From CAVQZC01 sp963718315 (lineage in GTDB: Bacteria > Actinomycetota > Thermoleophilia > Gaiellales > JAICJC01): a stretch of 64,000 nt of DNA. The stretch is taken from positions 248,001 through 312,000 of the forward strand of contig CAVQZC010000012.1 in the NCBI GenBank assembly GCA_963718315.1. Reading direction: 5' to 3'. The notes under the pieces were generated by a model. It was not told the origin of the DNA and ran no database searches. It saw only the letters and a list, made by a program, of their open reading frames with translations. The translations under genes were made by a program, and so were the position numbers. Below, one piece after another: positions 16,632-24,888 of this stretch; the first letter of the stretch is position 1, and each line of letters opens with the position of its first letter.

Positions 16632-18032
16632 ATGTCAACTGTTACGGGTTCGCTGGCGCAGGCTGCGCGTGCGGAGCTCGCCCAGCAGGGGTTCGCGGGC
16701 GAGCTGATCGGGCCGGACGACGCCGGCTACGACGAGGCCCGCAAGGTGTACAACGCGATGATCGACCGCAAGCCCGCGGTGATCGCGCGCTGCACCTCCG
16801 CCTCCGACGTGGCTGCGGTGATCGGGTTCGCCCGGATACACGACGCACCGCTCGCCGTGCGCGGCGGCGGCCATAACGGCGCCGGTCTGGGCGTCGTCGA
16901 CGACGGGGTCGTCATCGACCTGTCGCAGATCAACTCGGTCGAGGTCGACGCCGACGCCCGCACCGTGCGGGTGGGCGGCGGGGCCAAGCTGTCGGAGGTG
17001 GACGCGGCCACCCACGAGAAAGGGATGGCAACGCCGTTCGGGATCTTCGGATCGACCGGCGTCGGAGGCCTGTCGCTCGGCGGCGGCATCGGCCACCTGT
17101 CACGGCAGTACGGCCTGACCGTCGACAACCTGCTCGAGGCCGAGGTCGTGCTGGCGGACGGCCGCACGGTGCGGGCGAGCGCGGACGAGAACTCAGACCT
17201 GTTCTGGGCGCTCCGCGGCGGCGGCGGCAACTTCGGCGTGGTCACGTCGTTCCTGTTCCGGACGCATCCCGTCGCCATGGTCAACGCCGGGCCGACGTTC
17301 TGGCCGCTCGAGCAGGCGACCGAGGTGCTGCAGGCCTACCGGGAGTTCATCCCGGCGGCCGACCGCGAGCTGAACGGGTTCTTTGCGTTCCTCACGGTGC
17401 CGCCCGTGCCTCTGTTCCCGGAGGAGCTCCACCTGCAGAAGGTGGCGGCCGTGATCTGGTGCCACACCGGGTCGGAGGAGGACGCCGCCGAGGCGATCGC
17501 CCCCATGCTCGAGGTCGGCACTCCGCTGCTCCACGCCGTCGGCCAGATGCCGTTCCCGGCGCTGCAGGGGCTGTTCGACCCGCTGCTGCCGACCGGGCTG
17601 CAGTGGTACTGGCGGGCCGACTTCGTGCGGGAGCTGCCCGACGAGGCGATCGCACGGCACGCCGAGGCTGCCGAGAAGATGCCGGTCGGCGGGTCGCAGA
17701 TGCACATGTACCCGATCGACGGGGCGGTGCACGACGTCGGCTCGACCGACACGCCCTTCAGCTACCGGGACGTGACCTGGGCCGAGGTGATCGTGGGCGT
17801 CGACCCCGAACCGGCCAACGCCGGCATGATCCGCGACTGGACGGTCGACTACTGGGAGGCGACGCACCCGTACTCCGCCGGAGGCGCGTACGTCAACTTC
17901 ATGATGGACGAAGGCCAGGAGCGCGTCCAGGCGACCTACCGCGACAACTACCCGCGGCTGGCGCAGATCAAGGCCAAGTACGACCCGGAGAACACCTTCC
18001 GGGTCAACCAGAACATCCGGCCTGCCTCGTAG
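16632..18032 (+). CDS. FAD-linked oxidoreductase, berberine-bridge type
   Basis: A 466-residue flavoprotein of the VAO/PCMH family. The FAD domain contains PLAVRGGGHNGAGLGVVDDG, whose His is the usual covalent FAD site, and GSTGVGGLSLGGGIGHLSR. The C-terminus ends with the BBE motif YRDNYPRLAQIKAKYDPENTFRVNQNI (abridged). Family members oxidise alcohols, sugars or alkaloids with oxygen or dye acceptors; the substrate is unknown. The start is ATG 16632 (MSTVTG), chosen because AAGGGG lies 7 nt upstream. It is divergent from the AAA-LuxR regulator. No signal peptide, so it is probably cytoplasmic. Confidence 0.88.
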   Translation: MSTVTGSLAQAARAELAQQGFAGELIGPDDAGYDEARKVYNAMIDRKPAVIARCTSASDVAAVIGFARIHDAPLAVRGGGHNGAGLGVVDDGVVIDLSQINSVEVDADARTVRVGGGAKLSEVDAATHEKGMATPFGIFGSTGVGGLSLGGGIGHLSRQYGLTVDNLLEAEVVLADGRTVRASADENSDLFWALRGGGGNFGVVTSFLFRTHPVAMVNAGPTFWPLEQATEVLQAYREFIPAADRELNGFFAFLTVPPVPLFPEELHLQKVAAVIWCHTGSEEDAAEAIAPMLEVGTPLLHAVGQMPFPALQGLFDPLLPTGLQWYWRADFVRELPDEAIARHAEAAEKMPVGGSQMHMYPIDGAVHDVGSTDTPFSYRDVTWAEVIVGVDPEPANAGMIRDWTVDYWEATHPYSAGGAYVNFMMDEGQERVQATYRDNYPRLAQIKAKYDPENTFRVNQNIRPAS

Positions 18033-18046
18033 GGAGGGGAGCGCAA

Positions 18047-18213
18047 AGAGCGCCTAACAGAATGAGTCGTGGATGGATGGCCGGTGGCGGGCCAGTTGGA
18101 GGCGAATGCGTGGTGCAGCCCATATACGGAGTTCATCTGGGCAAGACGCGCATTCGCCTCCAGCGCCAGCCCGACGCTTGCCAGGCGCCACGAGGCATTC
18201 TGTTAGGCGCTCT
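18047..18213. repeat. 167-nt palindromic element with 18-bp perfect terminal inverted repeats
   Basis: The outer arms AGAGCGCCTAACAGAATG (18047-18064) and its exact complement (18196-18213) flank further paired blocks. GGAGGCGAATGCG at 18098-18110 pairs with 18149-18161, and GCCCA at 18118-18122 pairs with TGGGC at 18138-18142. The whole stretch can fold into one long hairpin. It fills the space between two convergent genes. The ends GCCTAAC and GTTAGGC match the attC core consensus (RYYYAAC, GTTRRRY), but no integrase or cassette is nearby. It may be a MITE, an attC-like site or a very long terminator. Confidence 0.75.
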
Positions 18214-18230
18214 AAGGCGCCCGGGGTTGC

Positions 18231-19367
18231 TCAGGCGGCCTCGGGCGCCGAGCGCTGCTCGATGGGCACGTAGTCGCGCGGCGGCGGGCCGATGTACTCC
18301 GAGCTGGGCCTGATCAGCCGGTTGTCTCCGTGCTGCTCGATCACGTGGGCTGCCCAGCCGACGATCCGGCTCATGGCGAAGATCGGTGTGAACAGCCCCG
18401 TCTCGATGCCCAGGTAGTGGTAGGTCGAGGCTGAGTAGAAGTCGACGTTGGGGTACAGCCCCTTCTCGTCCATCACCGCCTTCTCGACGTGCTCGCTCAT
18501 CGAGTACCACTGCGGCTCGCCGGACTGGTCGGCGAGCTGCTTGGAGAAGCGCTTGAGGATGACCGCCCGCGGGTCGTAGGTCTTGTAGACGCGGTGGCCG
18601 AAGCCCATGATCCGCTCGTGCCGGCCGAGCCGGGCGCGGATGTCGTCCTCGACGCCCTCGTCGGTGCCGATGTCCTCCAGAAGGTGCATCACCTGCTCGT
18701 TGGCGCCGCCGTGCAGCGGCCCCTTCAGCGCCCCGATTGCCCCGGTGATCGCCGAGTGCATGTCCGAGAGCGTCGAGGCGATCACGCGTGCGGTGAACGT
18801 CGAGGCGTTCATCTCGTGGTCGGCGTGCAGGATCAGCGCGACGTCGAAGGTCTTGACGGCTGTGGCGCCGGGATCCTCGCCGGTCAGCATGCGCAGGAAG
18901 TTCTCGGCATGGCCGTAGCGGGCGTCCGGCGCGATCGGCTCTTGTCCCTGCCTGCGGCGGGCGTAGCGGGCCACCATCGTCGGCATCCGGGCGATCAGCC
19001 GTGTGGCCTTGCGGAAGTCGGCCTCGGGATCGTTCGAGTCCTTGTCGGGATCGTCGAAGGAGTCGGCGGAGACTGCCGTGCGCAGCATCTCCATGGGAGC
19101 TGCATGGCTCGCCAGCATGTCGATGACCTCGGCGGTCTCACCGCTCAACTCCCGGGCCGACGCCAGCTCCGCCCGGAACCCATCGAGCTCGTCCTGCTGC
19201 GGCAGCCGGCCGCGCAGGATCAGGAAGCAGACCTCCTCGTAGCTGGAGTGGTCGGCGAGGTCGTTGACGTCGTACCCGCCGTAGATCAGCACGCCGCGCT
19301 GCCCGTCGATCGAGCACAGCCGGCTGCGCGCCACCACGACCCCCTCTAGTCCACCCTTCTCGGCCAT
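18231..19367 (-). CDS. gltA: citrate synthase
   Basis: A 378-residue citrate synthase (short bacterial type). It condenses acetyl-CoA and oxaloacetate; a 2-methylcitrate synthase role cannot be excluded. Catalytic residues are visible in LILHADHEMNAST (His), MGFGHRVYKTYDPRA (His) and YPNVDFYSA (Asp). N-terminal VVVARSRLCSIDGQRGVLIYGGYDV is typical. A GGAGGC ribosome site precedes ATG 19367. Divergent from mdh, which is metabolically coherent. Confidence 0.93.
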   Translation of the reverse strand: MAEKGGLEGVVVARSRLCSIDGQRGVLIYGGYDVNDLADHSSYEEVCFLILRGRLPQQDELDGFRAELASARELSGETAEVIDMLASHAAPMEMLRTAVSADSFDDPDKDSNDPEADFRKATRLIARMPTMVARYARRRQGQEPIAPDARYGHAENFLRMLTGEDPGATAVKTFDVALILHADHEMNASTFTARVIASTLSDMHSAITGAIGALKGPLHGGANEQVMHLLEDIGTDEGVEDDIRARLGRHERIMGFGHRVYKTYDPRAVILKRFSKQLADQSGEPQWYSMSEHVEKAVMDEKGLYPNVDFYSASTYHYLGIETGLFTPIFAMSRIVGWAAHVIEQHGDNRLIRPSSEYIGPPPRDYVPIEQRSAPEAA

Positions 19368-19467
19368 GCCGGCGCCTCCATCCTCCTCGACTTCGACCGG
19401 ATGCTAGCCAATCGTGCGAGAATCCCCGGCCGAAATCGAAGTCCGCGAACCCCGGGGGGATCACCCA

Positions 19468-20397
19468 ATGAGTCGAGTCAAAGTCACTGTCGTCGGAGCA
19501 GGGAACGTGGGGGCGACGACCGCCCAGCGCCTGGCCGAGCGCGACTACGCCGACGTGGTGCTGGTCGACATCGTGGAGGGTCTTCCGCAGGGCAAGGCGC
19601 TTGACCTGAACGAGACCGGCCCGGTCGTCGGCTACGAGCCGAACGTGGTCGGCAGCAACAGCTACGAGGAGACCGCCGGCTCGGCAGTCTGCGTGATCAC
19701 GTCGGGCATCGCCCGAAAGCCTGGGATGAGCCGCGACGACCTGCTGACGACCAACCAGAAGATCGTCGCCGACGTGACCAGGAACCTGGTCGCCCGCTCG
19801 CCGGAGACGATTCTGATCGTGGTCACCAACCCGCTGGACGCGATGTGCCAGGTGGCCTTCAAGGAGGCAGGCTTCCCGCGTGAGCGCGTGATCGGCATGG
19901 CCGGCGTCCTCGACTCCGCCCGCTTCCGCACGTTCCTGGCCTGGGAGCTGGGCGTGTCGGTGCGCGACGTGACCGGGTTCGTGCTCGGCGGCCACGGCGA
20001 CCAGATGGTGCCCGTCGCATCGAACACCAACGTGGCCGGGATCCCGGTCACGGAGCTGATCGAGCCCGAGCGGCTGGCCGAGATCGTGCAGCGCACGCGC
20101 GACGGCGGCGCCGAGGTGGTCAAGCTGCTGAAGTCGGGATCCGCGTACTACGCGCCGTCGGCGTCGGTCTGCGAGATGGTCGACTCCATCGTCCTCGACC
20201 AGAAGCGCGTGCTGCCCTGCGCGGCCCACCTGCAGGGCGAGTACGGCCTGGACGGCATCTTCGTCGGCGTCCCCTGCCGGCTGGGCGCCACCGGCCTCGA
20301 GGAGATCATCCAGATCGAGCTCTCATCGGACGAGCGCGGCCAGCTCGACCGCTCGGCTGCCGCCGTCCGTGAGCTCGTCGAGGTGATGGGCCTGTGA
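19468..20397 (+). CDS. mdh: malate dehydrogenase, LDH-like
   Basis: A 309-residue NAD-dependent malate dehydrogenase of the LDH-like type. The dinucleotide site is VVGAGNVGATTAQRL, with an acidic residue after LVDIVEG favouring NAD. Substrate-binding arginines lie in ITSGIARKPGMSRDDL and the catalytic His in LGGHGDQMVP. NPLDAM and the preceding VVTN are family hallmarks. The start ATG 19468 has a G-rich site (GGGGGGA) about 8 nt upstream. It supplies oxaloacetate to the divergently encoded citrate synthase. Confidence 0.93.
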   Translation: MSRVKVTVVGAGNVGATTAQRLAERDYADVVLVDIVEGLPQGKALDLNETGPVVGYEPNVVGSNSYEETAGSAVCVITSGIARKPGMSRDDLLTTNQKIVADVTRNLVARSPETILIVVTNPLDAMCQVAFKEAGFPRERVIGMAGVLDSARFRTFLAWELGVSVRDVTGFVLGGHGDQMVPVASNTNVAGIPVTELIEPERLAEIVQRTRDGGAEVVKLLKSGSAYYAPSASVCEMVDSIVLDQKRVLPCAAHLQGEYGLDGIFVGVPCRLGATGLEEIIQIELSSDERGQLDRSAAAVRELVEVMGL

Positions 20398-20419
20398 GAG
20401 CCCGAGCCAGGGTCGGGCT

Positions 20420-21367
20420 CTAGCGGCCGGCGCGGCGCAGCGCCAGCAGCGACAGCATCTCGAAGCACGCGCTCGCCGCCACCCAGGCAGTGATGTTGGC
20501 CGGCTGGTCGTAGACCGGGGCGACCTCGACGCAGTCAAACGCCCGGAAGTCGATACCGGTCAGCGCCCGTACGTAGGCGAGCGCCTGGCCGCTGCTCGGG
20601 CCGCCGACCTCGGGCGTTCCGGTGGCCGGGGCGAACGCGGGGTCGACGAAGTCGATGTCGAAGGACAGGAACGCAGGGCGGTCACCGACGCGCGCTCGCA
20701 CGCGGTCGCCGTAGGCGTCCGGGGTCATCTGCTCGAGCTCGTCCCAGTAGATCGCGTCGTAGCCGAGCTGGCGGGGCGCCTCGATGTCCGACGCGCCGTA
20801 GAGCGTCCCGCGCATCCCGGCCTGCACCGAGGCGTGCGGGTCGACCACGCCCTCCTCCACCGCGCGCTTGAAGATCGTGCCGTGGAAGTAGCGGGCGCCG
20901 TAGTAGGACTCCCAGACGTCGGCGTGTGCGTCGAGGTGGACCAACGCCAGGGGGCCGTGCACGGCGGCGGCGGCGCGCAGCTCGGCGAGCACCATCGAAT
21001 GGTCGCCGCCGAGGCAGAGCGGCACGACGCCGGCTCGATGCACCGGCTCCAGGTGCTCCTGGATCCGCTTCAGCGTCTCCAGGTGATAGCCGGGGACGGT
21101 CGGCGAGTCGCCGTGGTCGATCAGCGACAGATGCTCGGTGACGTCCACGCGCAGCCGCTGGTTGTAGGGACGCAGAAGCGCAGACGCGCTGCGGATGCCC
21201 TCGGGGCCGAACCGCGCCCCCGACTTGTACGACACCGCGTCGTCGGTCGGCACACCGATGATGGCGACGTCCACGTCCTCGAGCGTCTCGACGTAGGGCA
21301 GCCGCATGAAGGTTCGAACGCCGGTGAACCGGGGAGTCTGCGACGAGTCGGCCGGGCCGTAGCGCAT
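20420..21367 (-). CDS. speB: agmatinase/arginase family ureohydrolase
   Basis: A 315-residue ureohydrolase. The di-manganese ligands are in CLGGDHSMV, VHLDAHADVWES and LSFDIDFVDPAFAPATGTPEVGG. The enzyme hydrolyses agmatine or a related guanidine to urea and an amine. Family members with this length also include guanidinobutyrase and formiminoglutamase-like enzymes, so the symbol is provisional. ATG 21367 is 20 nt from the divergent SDR start. Confidence 0.85.
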   Translation of the reverse strand: MRYGPADSSQTPRFTGVRTFMRLPYVETLEDVDVAIIGVPTDDAVSYKSGARFGPEGIRSASALLRPYNQRLRVDVTEHLSLIDHGDSPTVPGYHLETLKRIQEHLEPVHRAGVVPLCLGGDHSMVLAELRAAAAVHGPLALVHLDAHADVWESYYGARYFHGTIFKRAVEEGVVDPHASVQAGMRGTLYGASDIEAPRQLGYDAIYWDELEQMTPDAYGDRVRARVGDRPAFLSFDIDFVDPAFAPATGTPEVGGPSSGQALAYVRALTGIDFRAFDCVEVAPVYDQPANITAWVAASACFEMLSLLALRRAGR

Positions 21368-21374
21368 GGGCCGG

Positions 21375-21381
21375 TATCGTA
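21375..21381. promoter_or_regulatory. symmetrical bidirectional -10 element
   Basis: The sequence GGTATCGTACC contains TATCGT on the plus strand (21375-21380) and TACGAT on the minus strand (21376-21381). The first ends 7 nt before the SDR GTG (21388) and the second 8 nt before the agmatinase ATG (21367). Both genes would be leaderless from overlapping -10 boxes. Confidence 0.5.
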
Positions 21382-21387
21382 CCGACC

Positions 21388-22149
21388 GTGGATCTGGGAC
21401 TCGAGGGAACCGCAGCCATCGTCTGCGGAGCGTCCTCCGGCATGGGCCGCGCGACCGCCGCCGCCCTGGCCGCCGAGGGCTGTGCCGTGACCATGTTCGC
21501 GCGCAGCCAGGAGCGGCTGGAGCAGGCGAAGGCCGAGGTGCCCGACGCGCTGATCCTGGCCGGCGACGTACGGGACAACGTTGCGCTCGAGGCTGCGGTC
21601 GACATGACGGTGAGCGCTCGCGGGCGGCTCGACATCATCGTCAACAACGCCGGCGGCCCACCGCGGGGTACCTTCCAGGAGGTGCCCGCCGAGGCATGGG
21701 CGGACGCGTTCGAGCTGTCGCTGCACAGCGCCGTCCGGCTGACCCGCCACGCCCTTCCGTACCTCAAGCAGAGCGGCCGTGGCCGGATCGTGAACATCAC
21801 CTCCTGGTCGGTGCGCGAGCCGATCGTCCAGCTCGTGCTCTCAAACGCGGTGCGGCCCGGTGTCGTCGGCTGGGCCAAGAGCCTGTCCCACGAGCTCGGC
21901 CCCGACGGCATCACGGTGAACACGATCGCGCCCGGCCAGATCGACACGGCCCGGATCCGCGAGCTGTGGGAGGCCTACCCCGATCCCGAGGCGGCGAGGC
22001 AGCAGGCGATGGCCGGGATACCCGCCCGCCGGCTGGGCACGGCGGACGAGATCGCGGCGGTGATCGCCTTCCTCTGCTCGACTCCGGCGGCCTACGTTTC
22101 GGGCACCGTGATCCCCGTCGACGGTGGTCTGCTGCGGGGAATCTGGTAG
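21388..22149 (+). CDS. SDR oxidoreductase with altered catalytic site
   Basis: A 253-residue classical-length SDR. It has CGASSGMGRATAAALA (dinucleotide-binding glycine motif), VNNAGGPP, and a C-terminal YVSGTVIPVDGG. After NITSWS the expected Y-x3-K is replaced: the segment reads LVLSNAVRPGVVGWAKSL, so the catalytic Tyr is missing and Asn/Arg stand in its place. This is known in one SDR subgroup (FabG-like, bacilysin-type), so it is probably not a sequence error. Reaction unknown. GTG start, leaderless promoter shared with the agmatinase gene. Confidence 0.8.
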   Translation: MDLGLEGTAAIVCGASSGMGRATAAALAAEGCAVTMFARSQERLEQAKAEVPDALILAGDVRDNVALEAAVDMTVSARGRLDIIVNNAGGPPRGTFQEVPAEAWADAFELSLHSAVRLTRHALPYLKQSGRGRIVNITSWSVREPIVQLVLSNAVRPGVVGWAKSLSHELGPDGITVNTIAPGQIDTARIRELWEAYPDPEAARQQAMAGIPARRLGTADEIAAVIAFLCSTPAAYVSGTVIPVDGGLLRGIW

Positions 22150-22195
22150 CGGCTCCCTCCCAGCGCCTTCACAGGAAGCTCCCAGGGCCCACACG

Positions 22196-22201
22196 TACAC
22201 T
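22196..22201 (+). promoter_or_regulatory. -10 box of leaderless rhomboid gene
   Basis: TACACT lies 6 nt before GTG 22208, placing transcription initiation at the start codon. There is no Shine-Dalgarno sequence. Confidence 0.5.
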
Positions 22202-22207
22202 GAGGCT

Positions 22208-23044
22208 GTGACCGACCCGGTGACAAGCTGCTACCGCCATCCCGACAGGGAGACCGGGCTGGCCTGCTCGAACTGCGGCCGCCCGATCTGTGCCGAATGC
22301 ATGACCCACGCCGCAGTCGGCATCCGCTGCCCGGAATGCGCCGGTCGCGGCGCACCGCGGCAGCGCGCCTCATTCCAGCGGACGGTCACCAAGGCGCCGG
22401 TGCTGACCTATGCGCTGATCGGTGCCAACCTCGTGATCTTCGCGCTCACCAACAAGATCAGCCTCGGGTTCTCGACGGCCGACATCAACCACCTCGGCCG
22501 TGAGCTGCAGATCACAACGACGGGCATCCAGCAGGGCCAGTACTGGCGGCTGGTCAGCAACGCGTTCATGCACTACGGCCTGCTCCACATCGCGTTCAAC
22601 ATGTACGCCCTGTGGATCCTGGGCGGCGTGCTCGAGCCCTACGTCGGCACGCTGCGATTCGGCATGATCTATTTCGTCTCGGCACTGACCGCCAGCCTGG
22701 GCGCCCTCCTGATCAACCCGGGCTCTCCCAGCGCCGGCGCGTCCGGCGCCATCTTCGGGCTGATGGGCGCGCTGTTCGTGCTCGAGCGGCAACGCGGCAT
22801 GGCGCTGCTGGCCGGGCCGATCGGCGGCCTGCTGGTGATCAACCTGATCATCACCTTCGGCGTTCCCGGCATCTCGATCGGCGGCCACCTCGGCGGGCTG
22901 GCGGGCGGCGTGCTGGTCGGTCTGATCCTGTCCCGCTTCGGCAGGGGGCACATCGCCTACAGCCCGCTGACCCCGCTGATCGCGCTCGCGGTCGTGGCGG
23001 TCGGCATCGCGGCGGTGGCCGCGTCGCTGGCGGTCGCGGGCTGA
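22208..23044 (+). CDS. rhomboid intramembrane serine protease with N-terminal zinc finger
   Basis: A 278-residue protein. Residues 1-40 form a B-box-like zinc finger (CYRHPDRETGLACSNCGRPIC, CMTHAAVGIRCPEC). Six or seven membrane segments follow. The rhomboid fold has the HYGLLHIAFNMYALW motif, the catalytic serine in GASGAIFGLMGA and the catalytic His in ISIGGHLGGLAGG. Rhomboids cleave membrane proteins within the bilayer. The start is GTG 22208. The stop overlaps the next gene (TGATG), so both proteases are made together. Confidence 0.9.
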   Translation: MTDPVTSCYRHPDRETGLACSNCGRPICAECMTHAAVGIRCPECAGRGAPRQRASFQRTVTKAPVLTYALIGANLVIFALTNKISLGFSTADINHLGRELQITTTGIQQGQYWRLVSNAFMHYGLLHIAFNMYALWILGGVLEPYVGTLRFGMIYFVSALTASLGALLINPGSPSAGASGAIFGLMGALFVLERQRGMALLAGPIGGLLVINLIITFGVPGISIGGHLGGLAGGVLVGLILSRFGRGHIAYSPLTPLIALAVVAVGIAAVAASLAVAG

Positions 23045-24078
23045 TGATGCAGGAGAAGAAGCTTCGCAAGCCCCGCTGGCCGGTGGCATTCGCTGCGTCC
23101 GCAGCGCTGGCGCTCGGCGTCGGCGTCTACGGCTGGGCGACCCAGTCCGGCTACTTCGCCTTCCTGCCCGACCAGGCGCACCCGACCGTGAACGCCGTCA
23201 CCGTCCCCGGCGGCAAGCCGCCGGCGCCCGGGAGCGGCTTCTACTTCGTCGACGTCAAGCTGCTGCAGGCGAACCTGATCGAGAAGTACTGGGCGGAGTA
23301 CCTCGTCCACGGCGCGTCGCTGGTGCCCGACAAGGAGGTGCTGGCTCCCGGCCAGTCCGAGACGCAGCGCGTGCACGAGGACTTCCAGGCAATGGCGACG
23401 TCCCAGGAGACCGCCCAGGCGGTGGCGGAGCGGGCGGCGGGGCTCAAGGTGCAGCTGGTGCCCCTGGGCGCCCAGATCGCCTATCTGTATCCCAACATGC
23501 CGGCGCAGAAGGCCGGCATCGAAGTCGGCGACATCATCACCGCGATCAACGGGCGCAAGGTGGCCAACGCCACTCAGATGACCAGCGCGATGAGCGGGAT
23601 CGCCCCCGGCCAATCGGTGCGCCTCGCGCTCCGGCGCGGCAAGACGGTGACCGTCACCACCGTGCGCGATCCGAAGGACCACAGCCGCGCGCTGGTCGGC
23701 GTGGGGATCGCAGACGCCGTCCACATCGGCCGCATCCCCGTGCACGTCCACTTCTCGACCGCAGGCATCGGCGGCCCCTCGGCCGGGCTCGCCTTTGCGC
23801 TGGACATCTACGACAGCCTGACCGGGCGCAAGCTCCTCCACGGGAACAAGGTGGCGGTCACCGGTGAGCTCGCGCTGAACGGCTCCGTGATCCCGATCGG
23901 GGGCGTCAAACAGAAGACGATCGGAGCGATCGAGGCAGGCGCCCAGACGTTCATCGTGCCAAAGGGCGGTGGTAATTACCGCGATGCGAAAGCCGCCGCG
24001 GACAGCAAGATCAAGATCGTCGGCGTCACGTCGTTCGACCAGGCGCTGGCCGCGATCCACCACCTCGCTCCGCGGTGA
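23044..24078 (+). CDS. membrane-anchored PDZ and Lon-type (S16) protease, YlbL-like
   Basis: 344 residues. Residues 12-30 form one membrane anchor (VAFAASAALALGVGVYGWA). A PDZ domain spans about 150-220 (PAQKAGIEVGDIITAINGRKV). The C-terminal Lon proteolytic domain carries the Ser-Lys dyad, Ser in GGPSAGLAFALD and Lys in GGVKQKTIGA. No ATPase domain is present, so it resembles the YlbL/SepM group, which cuts extracytoplasmic peptides. It begins at ATG 23044, overlapping the rhomboid stop. A weak hairpin (TCCCGC/GCGGGA, about 24099-24115) may end the transcript. Confidence 0.9.
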   Translation: MMQEKKLRKPRWPVAFAASAALALGVGVYGWATQSGYFAFLPDQAHPTVNAVTVPGGKPPAPGSGFYFVDVKLLQANLIEKYWAEYLVHGASLVPDKEVLAPGQSETQRVHEDFQAMATSQETAQAVAERAAGLKVQLVPLGAQIAYLYPNMPAQKAGIEVGDIITAINGRKVANATQMTSAMSGIAPGQSVRLALRRGKTVTVTTVRDPKDHSRALVGVGIADAVHIGRIPVHVHFSTAGIGGPSAGLAFALDIYDSLTGRKLLHGNKVAVTGELALNGSVIPIGGVKQKTIGAIEAGAQTFIVPKGGGNYRDAKAAADSKIKIVGVTSFDQALAAIHHLAPR

Positions 24079-24205
24079 CGAAGCGGTAATCGCGTTCTCC
24101 CGCAAACAGCGGGAATTCCATCGCGACAACGCTGGCGTTCCCCGGCGGGGCGCCCGTACACTTGCCGCTCGCGACCCGCACGTTCAACCCCGACGGAGGC
24201 ACCCC

Positions 24206-24418
24206 GTGACACAAAAGGCTCGTTGCGTTACCTGTAACGACTGCTATTTTCGCAAGACGAGCCTGTGTGCGTTGAACCTCTCGGAACCGTGCCCCACGTT
24301 CCGGCCGGCAATCCGCGGCCAGATGGTCGCGCCTCGCCAGCCGCGGCTGGTCGAGACCCCGGTCTACACGGCACCGGCCTGGCAGCAGGGCGGCCGCGTG
24401 GTCGTCGGCGTGGCCTGA
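24206..24418 (+). CDS. small Cys-rich protein of unknown function
   Basis: A 70-residue protein from GTG 24206, with GGAGG 8 nt upstream and a TACACT box near 24158. The N-terminus has CVTCNDCYFRKTSLCALNL followed by a Pro-Cys-Pro, five cysteines in about 25 residues, able to bind zinc or an iron-sulfur centre. The remainder is Pro/Arg-rich and ends in a hydrophobic strand. I do not recognise a named family. The promoter, ribosome site and conserved-looking Cys pattern support a real gene. Confidence 0.7.
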   Translation: MTQKARCVTCNDCYFRKTSLCALNLSEPCPTFRPAIRGQMVAPRQPRLVETPVYTAPAWQQGGRVVVGVA

Positions 24419-24433
24419 CCGCGAGGGCGTAGC

Positions 24434-24793
24434 TCAGCAGATCGCGCCGGTATCGCGCATGGTTGCGCCAAGAATGGAGCGCACCACAGCCTCGTCGATC
24501 TGGTCCGATCGCCGGTACCGGATGCAGCCCTTGCCGACCGAGAGCCCGGTGAGCCGATCGCTGTAGGCCAAGAGCGCTGCCTGCCGAAGAACGTAGAAGG
24601 AGACGTACGCCTTCTGGTTCGCGAAGGCCACCTCGACGGCATCGTCGCGGAGGTAGGACGGCATGCCGTACCTGATCGCCTCGTCGAAGCCTGCCAACTC
24701 CTCCCGGCACAGCTGTCGGAGCAGTTCGAGCGCACCCCGCTGATCGGACGGCGCATTCGCGATGTACTCCTCGACCGTGACGGCGGCTGACAC
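24434..24793 (-). CDS. DUF1801-type protein
   Basis: A 119-residue protein from one of two adjacent GTG codons (24793 or 24796). It shows TVEEYIANAPSDQRGALELLRQLC, FDEAIRYGMPSYLRDDA and GCIRYRRSDQIDEAVV. This is the pattern of DUF1801 (frataxin-like fold, sometimes called iron chaperone-like). Function unverified. Converges with the Cys-rich protein gene, with 15 nt between the stops. Confidence 0.72.
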   Translation of the reverse strand: MSAAVTVEEYIANAPSDQRGALELLRQLCREELAGFDEAIRYGMPSYLRDDAVEVAFANQKAYVSFYVLRQAALLAYSDRLTGLSVGKGCIRYRRSDQIDEAVVRSILGATMRDTGAIC

Positions 24794-24888
24794 CACCTCA
24801 GAGTAACGCCGCAGGTCGGCTGACAGTACGAGCGAGCTCCGGCCGGAGTGACACCCGGCGGCCACCGGCGGGGCGCGCCGAAGCCTTC

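Noticed and set aside
18047..18213. A true integron cassette array
   Set aside because: Only one attC-like site, no IntI integrase, no second site upstream of the 1.4 kb oxidoreductase gene, and flanking genes are chromosomal housekeeping genes.
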